A stretch of 64,000 nucleotides of DNA from Litchfieldella anticariensis FP35 = DSM 16096 (GTDB lineage Bacteria; Pseudomonadota; Gammaproteobacteria; Pseudomonadales; Halomonadaceae), in NCBI RefSeq assembly GCF_000409775.1, contig NZ_KE332394.1, forward strand, positions 62,001-126,000, written 5' to 3'. Position 1 is the first letter of the stretch; every line of letters starts with the position of its first letter. Below, piece by piece: positions 17,425-24,952 of this stretch. Both the position numbers and the translations under genes were made by a program. The notes under the pieces were generated by a model, which saw nothing but the letters and a program-made list of their open reading frames with translations, searched no databases and was not told where the DNA came from.

Positions 17425-18881
17425 GTCGTACCTTGATGATCCAGGGCACCACGTCGGATGCCGGCAAGAGCACCGTGGTGGCGGCGTTGTGCCGTTGGCT
17501 GTCTCGGCGTGGCGTGTCGGTGGCGCCATTCAAGCCGCAGAATATGGCGCTCAACAGCGCGGTGACCGAAGACGGCGGCGAGATCGGCCGCTCCACCGCG
17601 TTGCAGGCGCTGGCTTGCGGGCTGGCGCCGCACAGCGATATGAATCCGGTACTGCTCAAGCCGCAGAGCGACCGGGGTGCCCAAGTCATCCTGCGTGGTC
17701 GGGTGCATGGCAACATGGATGCCCTGGACTATCACGCCTTCAAGGTCGAAGCTCGGCATAGCGTGATGGCGGCCTGGGAGTCGCTGTCGAATCGCTTCGA
17801 TGTGATCGTCGCCGAGGGCGCGGGTAGCCCGGCGGAGATCAATCTGCGTGCGGGCGATATCGCCAACATGGGCTTCGCCGAGGCTATCGACTGCCCGGTG
17901 CTATTGGTAGGGGATATCGACCGGGGCGGAGTCTTCGCGCAACTGGTAGGTACCCTGGAACTGCTTTCCGACTCCGAGCGGGCACGCACCCAGGGCTTCA
18001 TCGTCAACCGCTTTCGTGGCGATATCGCGTTGCTGGAACCGGGGCTCGATTGGCTCGCCGAGCGCACCGGCAAGCCAGTGCTGGGCACCTTGCCCTATCT
18101 GCAGGGGCTGTTGCTGGATGCCGAGGACAGCGTGGGGCTGAGCGGCCGGATGATGGGCGAGCCGGCCCTGCGTGTGGTGGTGCCGGCTCTGCCGCGAATC
18201 AGCAATCATAACGACTTCGACCCGCTACGCTTGCATCCCCGTGTCGAGCTTTCTTTCATCGGGCCGAACCAGGCGATACCTGCCGCCGACCTGATCATCC
18301 TGCCAGGCAGCAAGAGCACCCGGGCCGATCTCGAGTGGCTGCGTGCGCAAGGCTGGGAAACCGCCATCCGTTGCCACTTGCGTTATGGCGGCAAGCTGTT
18401 GGGGATCTGTGGCGGTTTCCAGATGCTCGGACGGTCGGTGCATGATCCCGAAGGCCTGGAAGGCGAGCCTGGGAGTACCCCGGGCTTGGGTCTGTTGGAC
18501 TTGGAGACGTATATGGTGGCCGGTAAGCAACTGTGCAATGTGCAAGGCGTACTGAATCCCGAGGGCGTGGCCGTGAGCGGCTACGAGATTCATAACGGTA
18601 TGAGTGAGGGCGCTGCATTGGGCACGCCGCTCGTCATGCTGGATGGCCGAGTGGATGGGGCGGTCAGCGCTGATGGTCAGGTGATGGGCACCTATCTGCA
18701 TGGCCTGTTCGACCGTCCCGAGGCGTGCCACGCACTACTGGCCCGTTGCGGCTTGGATGACGCCGATGCGGCCGTGGATTACCAGGCGCACCGGCGCCAC
18801 GAACTGGATCGCTTGGCCGATACCCTGGACGCGCATCTGGACATGGCCAAGGTGTGCCGTTTGCTCGGTATTTCCGGCTGA
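17421..18881 (+). CDS. cobQ: Cobyric acid synthase
   Basis: 486-aa glutamine-dependent amidotransferase (CbiP) that amidates adenosylcobyrinic a,c-diamide at four side chains. The N-terminal dethiobiotin-synthetase-like domain starts [21 protein letters not shown], with [24 protein letters not shown] and [12 protein letters not shown]. The C-terminal glutaminase domain has the nucleophile in [12 protein letters not shown] and the His in GTYLHGLF. The GTG start overlaps the cobO stop. Its 3' end meets the convergent ugpQ after 6 bases. Confidence 0.94.
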   Translation: MSRTLMIQGTTSDAGKSTVVAALCRWLSRRGVSVAPFKPQNMALNSAVTEDGGEIGRSTALQALACGLAPHSDMNPVLLKPQSDRGAQVILRGRVHGNMDALDYHAFKVEARHSVMAAWESLSNRFDVIVAEGAGSPAEINLRAGDIANMGFAEAIDCPVLLVGDIDRGGVFAQLVGTLELLSDSERARTQGFIVNRFRGDIALLEPGLDWLAERTGKPVLGTLPYLQGLLLDAEDSVGLSGRMMGEPALRVVVPALPRISNHNDFDPLRLHPRVELSFIGPNQAIPAADLIILPGSKSTRADLEWLRAQGWETAIRCHLRYGGKLLGICGGFQMLGRSVHDPEGLEGEPGSTPGLGLLDLETYMVAGKQLCNVQGVLNPEGVAVSGYEIHNGMSEGAALGTPLVMLDGRVDGAVSADGQVMGTYLHGLFDRPEACHALLARCGLDDADAAVDYQAHRRHELDRLADTLDAHLDMAKVCRLLGISG

Positions 18882-18887
18882 CCGGGT

Positions 18888-19688
18888 TCAAGGCCGTTGA
18901 TGCGAGCTACCAGGCAGGTGATGTTCGAACAGGGAAGGATCGTCGCTGATGACGGCATCGACTCCCCACGGCCATAAACGAGCGAAGGCTACGGGATCGT
19001 TGGCGGTGTAACAGAACAACTGATAGCCGGCTTCCTTGATCTCGCGGGCACGCTTCTCTTTCAGGCGACGCCAGTCGACATGCAGGCTGTAGGCAGCGAA
19101 CCGTTCCGCTTCCTGATACCACTGGCGCGTCGGCTTCTCGTACAGGACTCCCAAACGCAGGCGTTGGGCATCGGATTCAAGGCGGCGAGCGGCCTCGAGG
19201 GCTTCCTGGTTGAATGAGGACACGATCAGCCGATCGGCGGGAAGAGCGCGTAGTGCCATGGGCAGTGCCGTATCGACCAGTGCGAGGGCATCGCGACCGC
19301 GATTGACCTTGAGTTCCAGATTGAGACCCAGGCCGAGTTCGCCGATCAACGCCAGCATCTCCTCCAGGGTTGCCATACGTTCGCCCTGGAAATCGGCACT
19401 GAACCAAGTGCCTACGTCCAGGGCCTTGGCCTTGGCGAGGTCGAGCTTGGCTAGCTTGCCGCGGTTATTCGAGCAACGCCGGACGCCGTTATCGTGCCAG
19501 ATCACTGGAGTTCCATCTCCCAATAACTGAACGTCGAGCTCTACCCACTGGCAACCAATGCGCTGGGCGGCCCTAACCGCCGCCAGGGTGTTTTCCGGCG
19601 CATGTGCCGAAAGACCTCGATGGGCGATGGTAAAGGGCACAGGGTTTGGAGAAATCGGTAAACTCACGACAGGAGAAGTGTCTTGCAT
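18888..19688 (-). CDS. ugpQ: Glycerophosphodiester phosphodiesterase
   Basis: 266-aa cytoplasmic GDPD enzyme that hydrolyses glycerophosphodiesters to glycerol-3-phosphate and an alcohol. Motifs: IAHRGLSAHAPENTLAA (catalytic His, about 22-38), WVELDVQLLGDGTPVIWHD (metal Glu/Asp and second His) and LELKVNRG. No signal peptide, which suggests the UgpQ rather than GlpQ type. Monocistronic by layout; convergent with cobQ. Confidence 0.88.
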   Translation of the reverse strand: MQDTSPVVSLPISPNPVPFTIAHRGLSAHAPENTLAAVRAAQRIGCQWVELDVQLLGDGTPVIWHDNGVRRCSNNRGKLAKLDLAKAKALDVGTWFSADFQGERMATLEEMLALIGELGLGLNLELKVNRGRDALALVDTALPMALRALPADRLIVSSFNQEALEAARRLESDAQRLRLGVLYEKPTRQWYQEAERFAAYSLHVDWRRLKEKRAREIKEAGYQLFCYTANDPVAFARLWPWGVDAVISDDPSLFEHHLPGSSHQRP

Positions 19689-19882
19689 GGCGGAGTCCCC
19701 TTATCAGGTGAGGTGCCGGAAGAGAACGATGGAAGCAGCATGACGCATTTGCTGTGAAAAAGCATGGCAATGAAGTGTGACGACAGCATGACGATGCCCC
19801 GGTCTGCCTGAACTATGCTAGGCTGCGCGCATTTCAGGGTGGCTTTCCCACCGAATGACGAGTGATGCAAGAGGGAATGCCC

Positions 19883-20452
19883 ATGAGAGTCGTTCATGTC
19901 AAAGCGGCTACCGAACGCGATGCGTGCTTGGCACGGCTATGTGCCGAAGTTTACGGGAGAAAGGCCGGGCTCTTGCCATTGGTCAGTTTCGCCGGTACAC
20001 GGCGGGTGCTGTTCACCCAGGAAGCTGCTCGCTTGCTGGCGTTGACCGATGATCAAGGAGTTCCCCAGGCGCTGGCGCTGCTGGTGTTGGACGAAGCGGG
20101 AACGGGCATGACATTGGTACTGTCCTGTTCGTTGATGGGAAACCGCGAACCAGAGCGTCGCCTGATTGGCGAACTGGCGTTCAAGGCTCCACTTCGGGTC
20201 GAAGCTTTGGATCAGGATGCTGAGGCCTTCTACCTGGGATGTGGAATTACCCGCTGGTTCGCTGGCCGAGATGGCAAGCGCATCGGGCTGGGGGCATTAC
20301 ATCCGGTGAGACATGCCAACGAACTCACTGAGACACTCGATTTCGACGAGCAGGCCGTACTGCGTAACCTCAAGCATGATGCCAAGGGCTTCGAGGAAGA
20401 AAAGCAGCGCTTCGTGAATGGTCTGGACGACTTCCCGGCGCATTTGTCGTGA
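19883..20452 (+). CDS. Conserved hypothetical protein
   Basis: A 189-aa soluble protein of unknown function. ATG 19883 (MRVVHVKAATERDACLARLC) is chosen because AGAGGGA lies upstream; GTG 19862 would add 7 residues. Residues 35-75 contain a short beta-rich stretch (ALALLVLDEAGTGMTLVLSCS) and the C-terminal third is helical and charged. A distant N-acetyltransferase-like fold is possible but no acetyl-CoA motif was seen. Confidence 0.6.
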   Translation: MRVVHVKAATERDACLARLCAEVYGRKAGLLPLVSFAGTRRVLFTQEAARLLALTDDQGVPQALALLVLDEAGTGMTLVLSCSLMGNREPERRLIGELAFKAPLRVEALDQDAEAFYLGCGITRWFAGRDGKRIGLGALHPVRHANELTETLDFDEQAVLRNLKHDAKGFEEEKQRFVNGLDDFPAHLS

Positions 20453-20549
20453 TCCCGTCGTAGCCGTGTGAGTGTGTCGTCGTATGAGTGTAAAGCGGCC
20501 GTGATATAACCGTTATCCGCCTTAGGCTCAACCAATAGGAAGCCGATAC

Positions 20550-21959
20550 ATGGCTGAAAATGCCGCCGTACGTCAAACGCCTACCCAAGAAAGTCTCGAA
20601 CATGGGATTCCCTTTACCGAGGCAGTGCGGGTGTGGTTGCGTATCGCGTTGCTCTCCTTCGGAGGGCCGGCCGGTCAGATCGCGGTGATGCACCGTATCC
20701 TGGTTGACGAAAAGAAGTGGGTTGGTGAACAGCGCTTCCTGCATGCCCTGAACTATTGCATGTTGTTACCGGGACCGGAGGCCCAACAGTTGGCGGTTTA
20801 TCTGGGATGGCTGCTGCACAAGACCAAAGGCGGTCTGGTGGCAGGCACCCTGTTCGTGTTGCCAGGTTTCATAGCGATTCTGGCCTTGAGCGTTATCTAC
20901 GCTCTATTCGGTAATGTCGGGCTGGTCGAGGGATTGTTCTTCGGTCTCAAGGCGGCGGTATTGGCCATCGTGTTGCAGGCGGTGATGCGGATCGGCCAAC
21001 GGGCACTGAAGAACCGGGTGATGATTGCCATCGCCGTAGCTGCCTTCATCGCTATCTTCGGTTTCGACATCGCCTTTCCGCTGATTGTGTTGAGTGCCGG
21101 CGTCATCGGCTTTTTCGGCGGCAAGCAAGGCTCTGCATTGTTCCGGGTCGGCGGTGGTCATGGTAAAGGCGGTGCCAGCATTCTCGCCGACAAGGATTCG
21201 GCATTGGGGGAATATACGCCGGCCCATGCGCGAGTCTCACTCGCTTGGTCGTTGCGGATTTCCTCACTGTTCCTGACGCTATGGCTGGGGCCGATAGCGC
21301 TACTGCTGATGGTGTTAGGGCCGGCGGATGTATTCAGTCAGATCGCCGTCTTCTTTTCCAAGATGGCGGTGGTGACCTTCGGCGGGGCCTATGCGGTGTT
21401 GGCTTATGTCGCCCAGGAAGCCGTGCAGAATTATGGTTGGCTGGCCCCCGGTGAGATGCTGGATGGCTTGGGTATGGCCGAAACCACGCCGGGCCCGTTG
21501 ATCCAGGTGGTACAGTTCGTCGGTTTCATGGGGGCGTACCGTGATCCGGGGATGCTGGATCCGATGTTGGCTGCCATCTTCGCTGCCGTGCTGACGACGT
21601 GGGTGACCTTCGTGCCGTGTTTCCTGTGGATCTTCCTTGGCGCACCGTTCATCGAGCGGTTACGCGACAATCCAGCGTTGACCGGTGCCCTGTCGGCGAT
21701 TACCGCGGCGGTGGTCGGGGTGATCATGAACCTGGCGATCTGGTTTGCCCTGCATGTACTGTTCGATGAGGTTGGCACGTTCGAGGGCTTCGGTCTGGTA
21801 CTGGAGATCCCGCGTTTGGACAGCCTCGACCCGGTGGCAGCAGCGATCACAGCCGGTGCCATTGCGGCGGTCTTCGTGTTCAAAGCGCGCCTGCTGGTAA
21901 CGCTGGGGGGCTGTGCTGTGGCTGGTATTGCCTGGTTTGCGGTGAGTGGCGCTTTGTAG
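20550..21959 (+). CDS. chrA: Chromate efflux transporter, long (two-domain) CHR family
   Basis: 469-aa polytopic inner-membrane protein. The first CHR repeat begins with ALLSFGGPAGQIAVMHR (about 33-49) and includes LLPGPEAQQLAVYLGW. The second repeat around 265-330 has VVTFGGAYAVLAYVAQEAV and TTPGPLIQVVQFVGF. The family exports chromate, or is an orphan anion transporter in some bacteria. AGGAAG lies upstream of the ATG. It converges with the first bactofilin gene, 20 bases apart. Confidence 0.9.
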   Translation: MAENAAVRQTPTQESLEHGIPFTEAVRVWLRIALLSFGGPAGQIAVMHRILVDEKKWVGEQRFLHALNYCMLLPGPEAQQLAVYLGWLLHKTKGGLVAGTLFVLPGFIAILALSVIYALFGNVGLVEGLFFGLKAAVLAIVLQAVMRIGQRALKNRVMIAIAVAAFIAIFGFDIAFPLIVLSAGVIGFFGGKQGSALFRVGGGHGKGGASILADKDSALGEYTPAHARVSLAWSLRISSLFLTLWLGPIALLLMVLGPADVFSQIAVFFSKMAVVTFGGAYAVLAYVAQEAVQNYGWLAPGEMLDGLGMAETTPGPLIQVVQFVGFMGAYRDPGMLDPMLAAIFAAVLTTWVTFVPCFLWIFLGAPFIERLRDNPALTGALSAITAAVVGVIMNLAIWFALHVLFDEVGTFEGFGLVLEIPRLDSLDPVAAAITAGAIAAVFVFKARLLVTLGGCAVAGIAWFAVSGAL

Positions 21960-21979
21960 ACATGGTCCCTCTGCCAGTG

Positions 21980-22534
21980 CTACCGGTAGTCAATGATTTC
22001 GCCCTGTAGCCTGGCACCCGCTTCGCAACTAACCCTTTCAGCGGCAATGGTGCCGCTGAAGCGTGCATTCGACAGTAACTCTACCTTCTCGTCTGCTTGC
22101 AGCCTGCCCGTCACGCTGCCATCGACAATAATGGTAGGCGCCTCGATGGTGTCAGCCACTGTGCCGGGTTCGGCAATCATCACGCCGTGGCGTTTCACTT
22201 TGATTGCCCCACTGACGGCTCCCATGATGACCAGAGACTCCTCTGCGAATATCTCGCCAGCGATTCGAATGGAAGGACCAACCAATGTCATCCCGGTCAC
22301 GACATGCGGTTCGACTTGGGGTGTGCATGGACAGAAATGAGCGCCGTGATACTGCTGACCGACACCCGCCAGAGCTGCCGCCGTATCACTGACGGGCGAG
22401 TCTACCAGTTGCTCGGGCTCAAGAGGTTTATGAAAAGATCGTCTCACGTGTTTCGATACCCGCCATTTGCCATCCAGCACAATGATCAGGATGATTACCA
22501 CACCCAGCAACAACACCCATCCGCTTTGTTCCAT
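21980..22534 (-). CDS. Membrane-anchored bactofilin
   Basis: About 184 aa, with an N-terminal transmembrane helix (GWVLLLGVVIILIIVL) and a C-terminal bactofilin beta-helix (about 95-180: GPSIRIAGEIFAEESLVIMG, VDGSVTGRLQADEKVELLS). Bactofilins polymerise without nucleotide and scaffold envelope or localisation processes. ATG 22534 follows AAGGG; ATG 22567 or 22555 are alternatives with weaker sites. It is divergent from a second bactofilin at 22706. Confidence 0.82.
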   Translation of the reverse strand: MEQSGWVLLLGVVIILIIVLDGKWRVSKHVRRSFHKPLEPEQLVDSPVSDTAAALAGVGQQYHGAHFCPCTPQVEPHVVTGMTLVGPSIRIAGEIFAEESLVIMGAVSGAIKVKRHGVMIAEPGTVADTIEAPTIIVDGSVTGRLQADEKVELLSNARFSGTIAAERVSCEAGARLQGEIIDYR

Positions 22535-22705
22535 GCGCTTGCCCTTATCTGTCATCGTGATTGGCATTATACTTCGCTAAAACCTTATGGAATATGTGCC
22601 AATTGTTTATGTGAAATGCTCCTGGGCATGGGCGGTTTCTTTCGCATGACACAGGACACGGCGGCATTAGCCATCACTATCAATGACACCCAGGGAATTT
22701 TCACC

Positions 22706-23299
22706 ATGTTCAACAAGCCAAAAAGAACCAATGCTTCCACCGATCACCTCGTGTCGCTCCCCGCGACGGACAGGCAGCCCCATAATCATGACGAGGTATC
22801 CGAGGCGGGAAATTCTGCTCGGAGCATCGCTAGGATAGGCCCGACGGCATGCATCAATGGTGACATCGCCGGTGAAGAAAATCTGCTGATCGAAGGTCAG
22901 GTAAACGGGACTATCGAGTTCAAGCACAACACGATTACCATCGGTAACGAAGGTGATGTGCAGGGGGATGTATTTGCCCACACTCTCTACGTGGCAGGGA
23001 AGGTGGAAGGTCGTCTGATCGCCTCCCACAAGATCACGATTCGCCACAGCGCGCATATCACCGGTACTATCATTTCACCATGTCTCGTCCTGGAAGACGG
23101 TGCCGTCTTCCATGGCAACATCGATATGGATCCCGATAACCGAATATTGGCTGATGCATTTGGCTCTCCTGAGCAGCCATTGTCCAAGACACAGTCCGAC
23201 GTCAGTGAAAGCTCACTCAGCGGTATGTCAGGGGAAGAAGAGACCTTGAGCATGGCCGACCAGGCAGCACAAGAGAAAAGTCTCGAAGACGTTTCGTGA
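22706..23299 (+). CDS. Soluble bactofilin
   Basis: 197-aa bactofilin without a membrane anchor. A polar N-terminal tail (about 1-45) precedes the beta-helix domain (about 46-150: IGPTACINGDIAGEENLLIEG, GQVNGTIEFKHNTITIGNEG, VAGKVEGRLIASHKITI), followed by an acidic, serine-rich tail. The frame stays open upstream to 22097, but that overlaps the divergent gene and has no site, so ATG 22706 (GGGA upstream) is used. Probably co-assembles with the membrane-anchored bactofilin transcribed from the same divergent region (inference). Confidence 0.82.
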   Translation: MFNKPKRTNASTDHLVSLPATDRQPHNHDEVSEAGNSARSIARIGPTACINGDIAGEENLLIEGQVNGTIEFKHNTITIGNEGDVQGDVFAHTLYVAGKVEGRLIASHKITIRHSAHITGTIISPCLVLEDGAVFHGNIDMDPDNRILADAFGSPEQPLSKTQSDVSESSLSGMSGEEETLSMADQAAQEKSLEDVS

Positions 23300-23312
23300 T
23301 TGCCGCCATTGG

Positions 23313-23332
23313 TCAGCGAGGATACTCGCTGA
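23313..23332. terminator. Possible bidirectional terminator hairpin
   Basis: TCAGCGAG-gata-CTCGCTGA is a perfect 8-bp stem in the 53-base gap between two convergent stops. No T-run follows on either strand, so function is uncertain. The nearby palindrome GGCACGTGCC (about 23337-23346) adds structure. Confidence 0.35.
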
Positions 23333-23352
23333 GTAGGCACGTGCCTGTTATC

Positions 23353-24105
23353 TCAACGCGCCAGCCAGCCGCCATCCACCGCTAGGGCATGTCCGTGCAC
23401 GTAGTTCGCGGCATCTGAGCAGAGAAAGACCACGGCACCGGCCAGGTCGTCGGGTTCGCCCCAGCGGCCGGCAGGAATACGCCCCAGAATCTCGGCACTG
23501 CGTTGCTCGTCCTCGCGCAGCGCCTGCGTATTGTCGGTGGCCATGTAGCCGGGAGCGATGGCATTGACGTTGATACCGTGCTCGGCCCATTCGTTGGCCA
23601 ATAGCCGGGTCAGGCCGAGGATGCCGCTCTTGCTGGCGGTGTAGGAGGGCACACGAATGCCGCCCTGGAACGATAATACCGAGGCGATGTTGACGATCTT
23701 GCCTTGCACTTCGCGATCCACCAGGTGGCGTGCAACTTGCTGTGCCAGGAAGAATGCCGCCTTGAGGTTGACGTCGACCACTGCATCCCAGTCCTCTTCT
23801 CTGAATTCCAGTGCTGGGGCACGACGAATGGTGCCGGCATTGTTGGCCAGGATATCCAGCTTGCCGGCCTGAGCCAGGGCGCGGTCGACGATATTGCTTG
23901 CCTTGTCACTACCCAATTCGGCCTCAATGTTGTGATAGGTGCGGCCCAGAGCCTCGACCCTGGCTCGGGTCTCAACAGCGGAACGGCGATTGACGCCGAC
24001 GATATCGGCGCCGGCCTCCGCCAGCGCCACGGCCAATGCCTGGCCTAGACCCTTGTTGCACCCGGTGACCATGGCGACTCGGCCTTCGAGTGAGAACAGC
24101 TTCAT
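23353..24105 (-). CDS. kduD: SDR oxidoreductase, 2-deoxy-D-gluconate 3-dehydrogenase type
   Basis: 250-aa classical short-chain dehydrogenase. The cofactor motif VTGCNKGLGQA is at about 14-24, NNAGTIRR marks the family, and the catalytic Ser-Tyr-Lys is visible as IASVLSFQGG and YTASKSG. GIRVPSYTASK and NAIAPGYMATDNTQALR are strongly KduD-like. KduD reduces or oxidises 2,5-diketo-3-deoxygluconate-type sugars in uronate catabolism. No kduI or pectin genes are nearby, so the physiological substrate is uncertain. Confidence 0.85.
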   Translation of the reverse strand: MKLFSLEGRVAMVTGCNKGLGQALAVALAEAGADIVGVNRRSAVETRARVEALGRTYHNIEAELGSDKASNIVDRALAQAGKLDILANNAGTIRRAPALEFREEDWDAVVDVNLKAAFFLAQQVARHLVDREVQGKIVNIASVLSFQGGIRVPSYTASKSGILGLTRLLANEWAEHGINVNAIAPGYMATDNTQALREDEQRSAEILGRIPAGRWGEPDDLAGAVVFLCSDAANYVHGHALAVDGGWLAR

Positions 24106-24184
24106 ACCACACTCCTTCGATGAGGATTCTTGCTGTGATGCCTGCCTCAGCGTAGATCAGGCATTCACGAAATAGAAACGGAAG

Positions 24185-24787
24185 CTAGGCCACGAGTTTG
24201 CGTATCACTTGCTCATACAGGATCGTGCCGGCGACATAGATCAGCAGCAGGGCCATGATGCGGTTGAAATGGACGAAAAGGCGTGGATTGGTGATCCAGC
24301 GGCCGGCGACCGCACCCAGTAGGGAGTAGCTGCAGGGGGCGCCGAATGCCAACAGCGACAGGAAGATCGACATGGCCAGAATGGCGAGACCGGTAATTCC
24401 CTGTGCCGGGAACTGCAGGGTGGCGATAAGTAGCGTCGCCAACGTGCCTTTGGGATTGAGCAACTGCATCAGGAAGCCATCCTTGAACGTCAGGATTCCT
24501 TGGCTGTGGCCGCCATTGGTGTCGACCTGGGCTCGGAATAACTTGATGGCCAGGTAGGCGATGAACGAAGCGCCGGCCAAGGCGACGTAAGGCAGGTAGT
24601 CTGGTTTGACGATCGCTTCGCCGGTGTAGCCGAAGACCAGGAACAGCACCAGCATGGCAAGTGCCACGCCGCCGAAGAATCCGAAGGTCTGGCGGAAACG
24701 GTTTTGCAATCCCGCATTCAGGCTCAACAGGTTGACCGGGCCGGGTGTGTACATGATGCCGACCGCGTACAGGAAGATATCGAGCAT
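24185..24787 (-). CDS. LysE/RhtB-family amino-acid exporter
   Basis: 200-aa inner-membrane protein with about six hydrophobic segments. YTPGPVNLLSLNAGLQNR (about 13-30) is the LysE/RhtB N-terminal signature, and FLMQLLNPKGTLATLL is the conserved loop after TM3. Exports an amino acid or related metabolite; substrate not deducible. It lies 79 bases upstream of kduD on the same strand and might be cotranscribed. Confidence 0.85.
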   Translation of the reverse strand: MLDIFLYAVGIMYTPGPVNLLSLNAGLQNRFRQTFGFFGGVALAMLVLFLVFGYTGEAIVKPDYLPYVALAGASFIAYLAIKLFRAQVDTNGGHSQGILTFKDGFLMQLLNPKGTLATLLIATLQFPAQGITGLAILAMSIFLSLLAFGAPCSYSLLGAVAGRWITNPRLFVHFNRIMALLLIYVAGTILYEQVIRKLVA

Positions 24788-24885
24788 TGCTGCGTTCCCG
24801 ATGGATCAAGAGTGACTCAACTTGTACCGCCTGGCCTCCATTTGGTCTTGGACGATATTGCTTGATGCAAGGCGCACTGAGAATG

Positions 24886-24914
24886 AAAAAAGCCGACGCC
24901 TGTTCGGCGCCGGC
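24886..24914 (-). terminator. Rho-independent terminator of the LysM protein gene
   Basis: On the minus strand a GCCGGCGCC-gaaca-GGCGTCGGC stem (one mismatch) is followed directly by TTTTTT. It lies 38 bases after the stop of the 988-aa gene. Confidence 0.88.
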
Positions 24915-24952
24915 CAGGGGTGAGTCTTTTGTCGTGGATGAGGTATGGCGAC

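Noticed and set aside
22097-22705. 400-codon version of the second bactofilin
   Set aside because: The extension overlaps the divergent bactofilin gene on the other strand and shows no bactofilin or signal features; ATG 22706 has a plausible site.
24886-24914. Terminator for the LysE-type gene
   Set aside because: The T-run is on the minus strand and directly downstream of the LysM protein gene; the LysE gene starts leftwards from 24787, so the hairpin ends the LysM unit.
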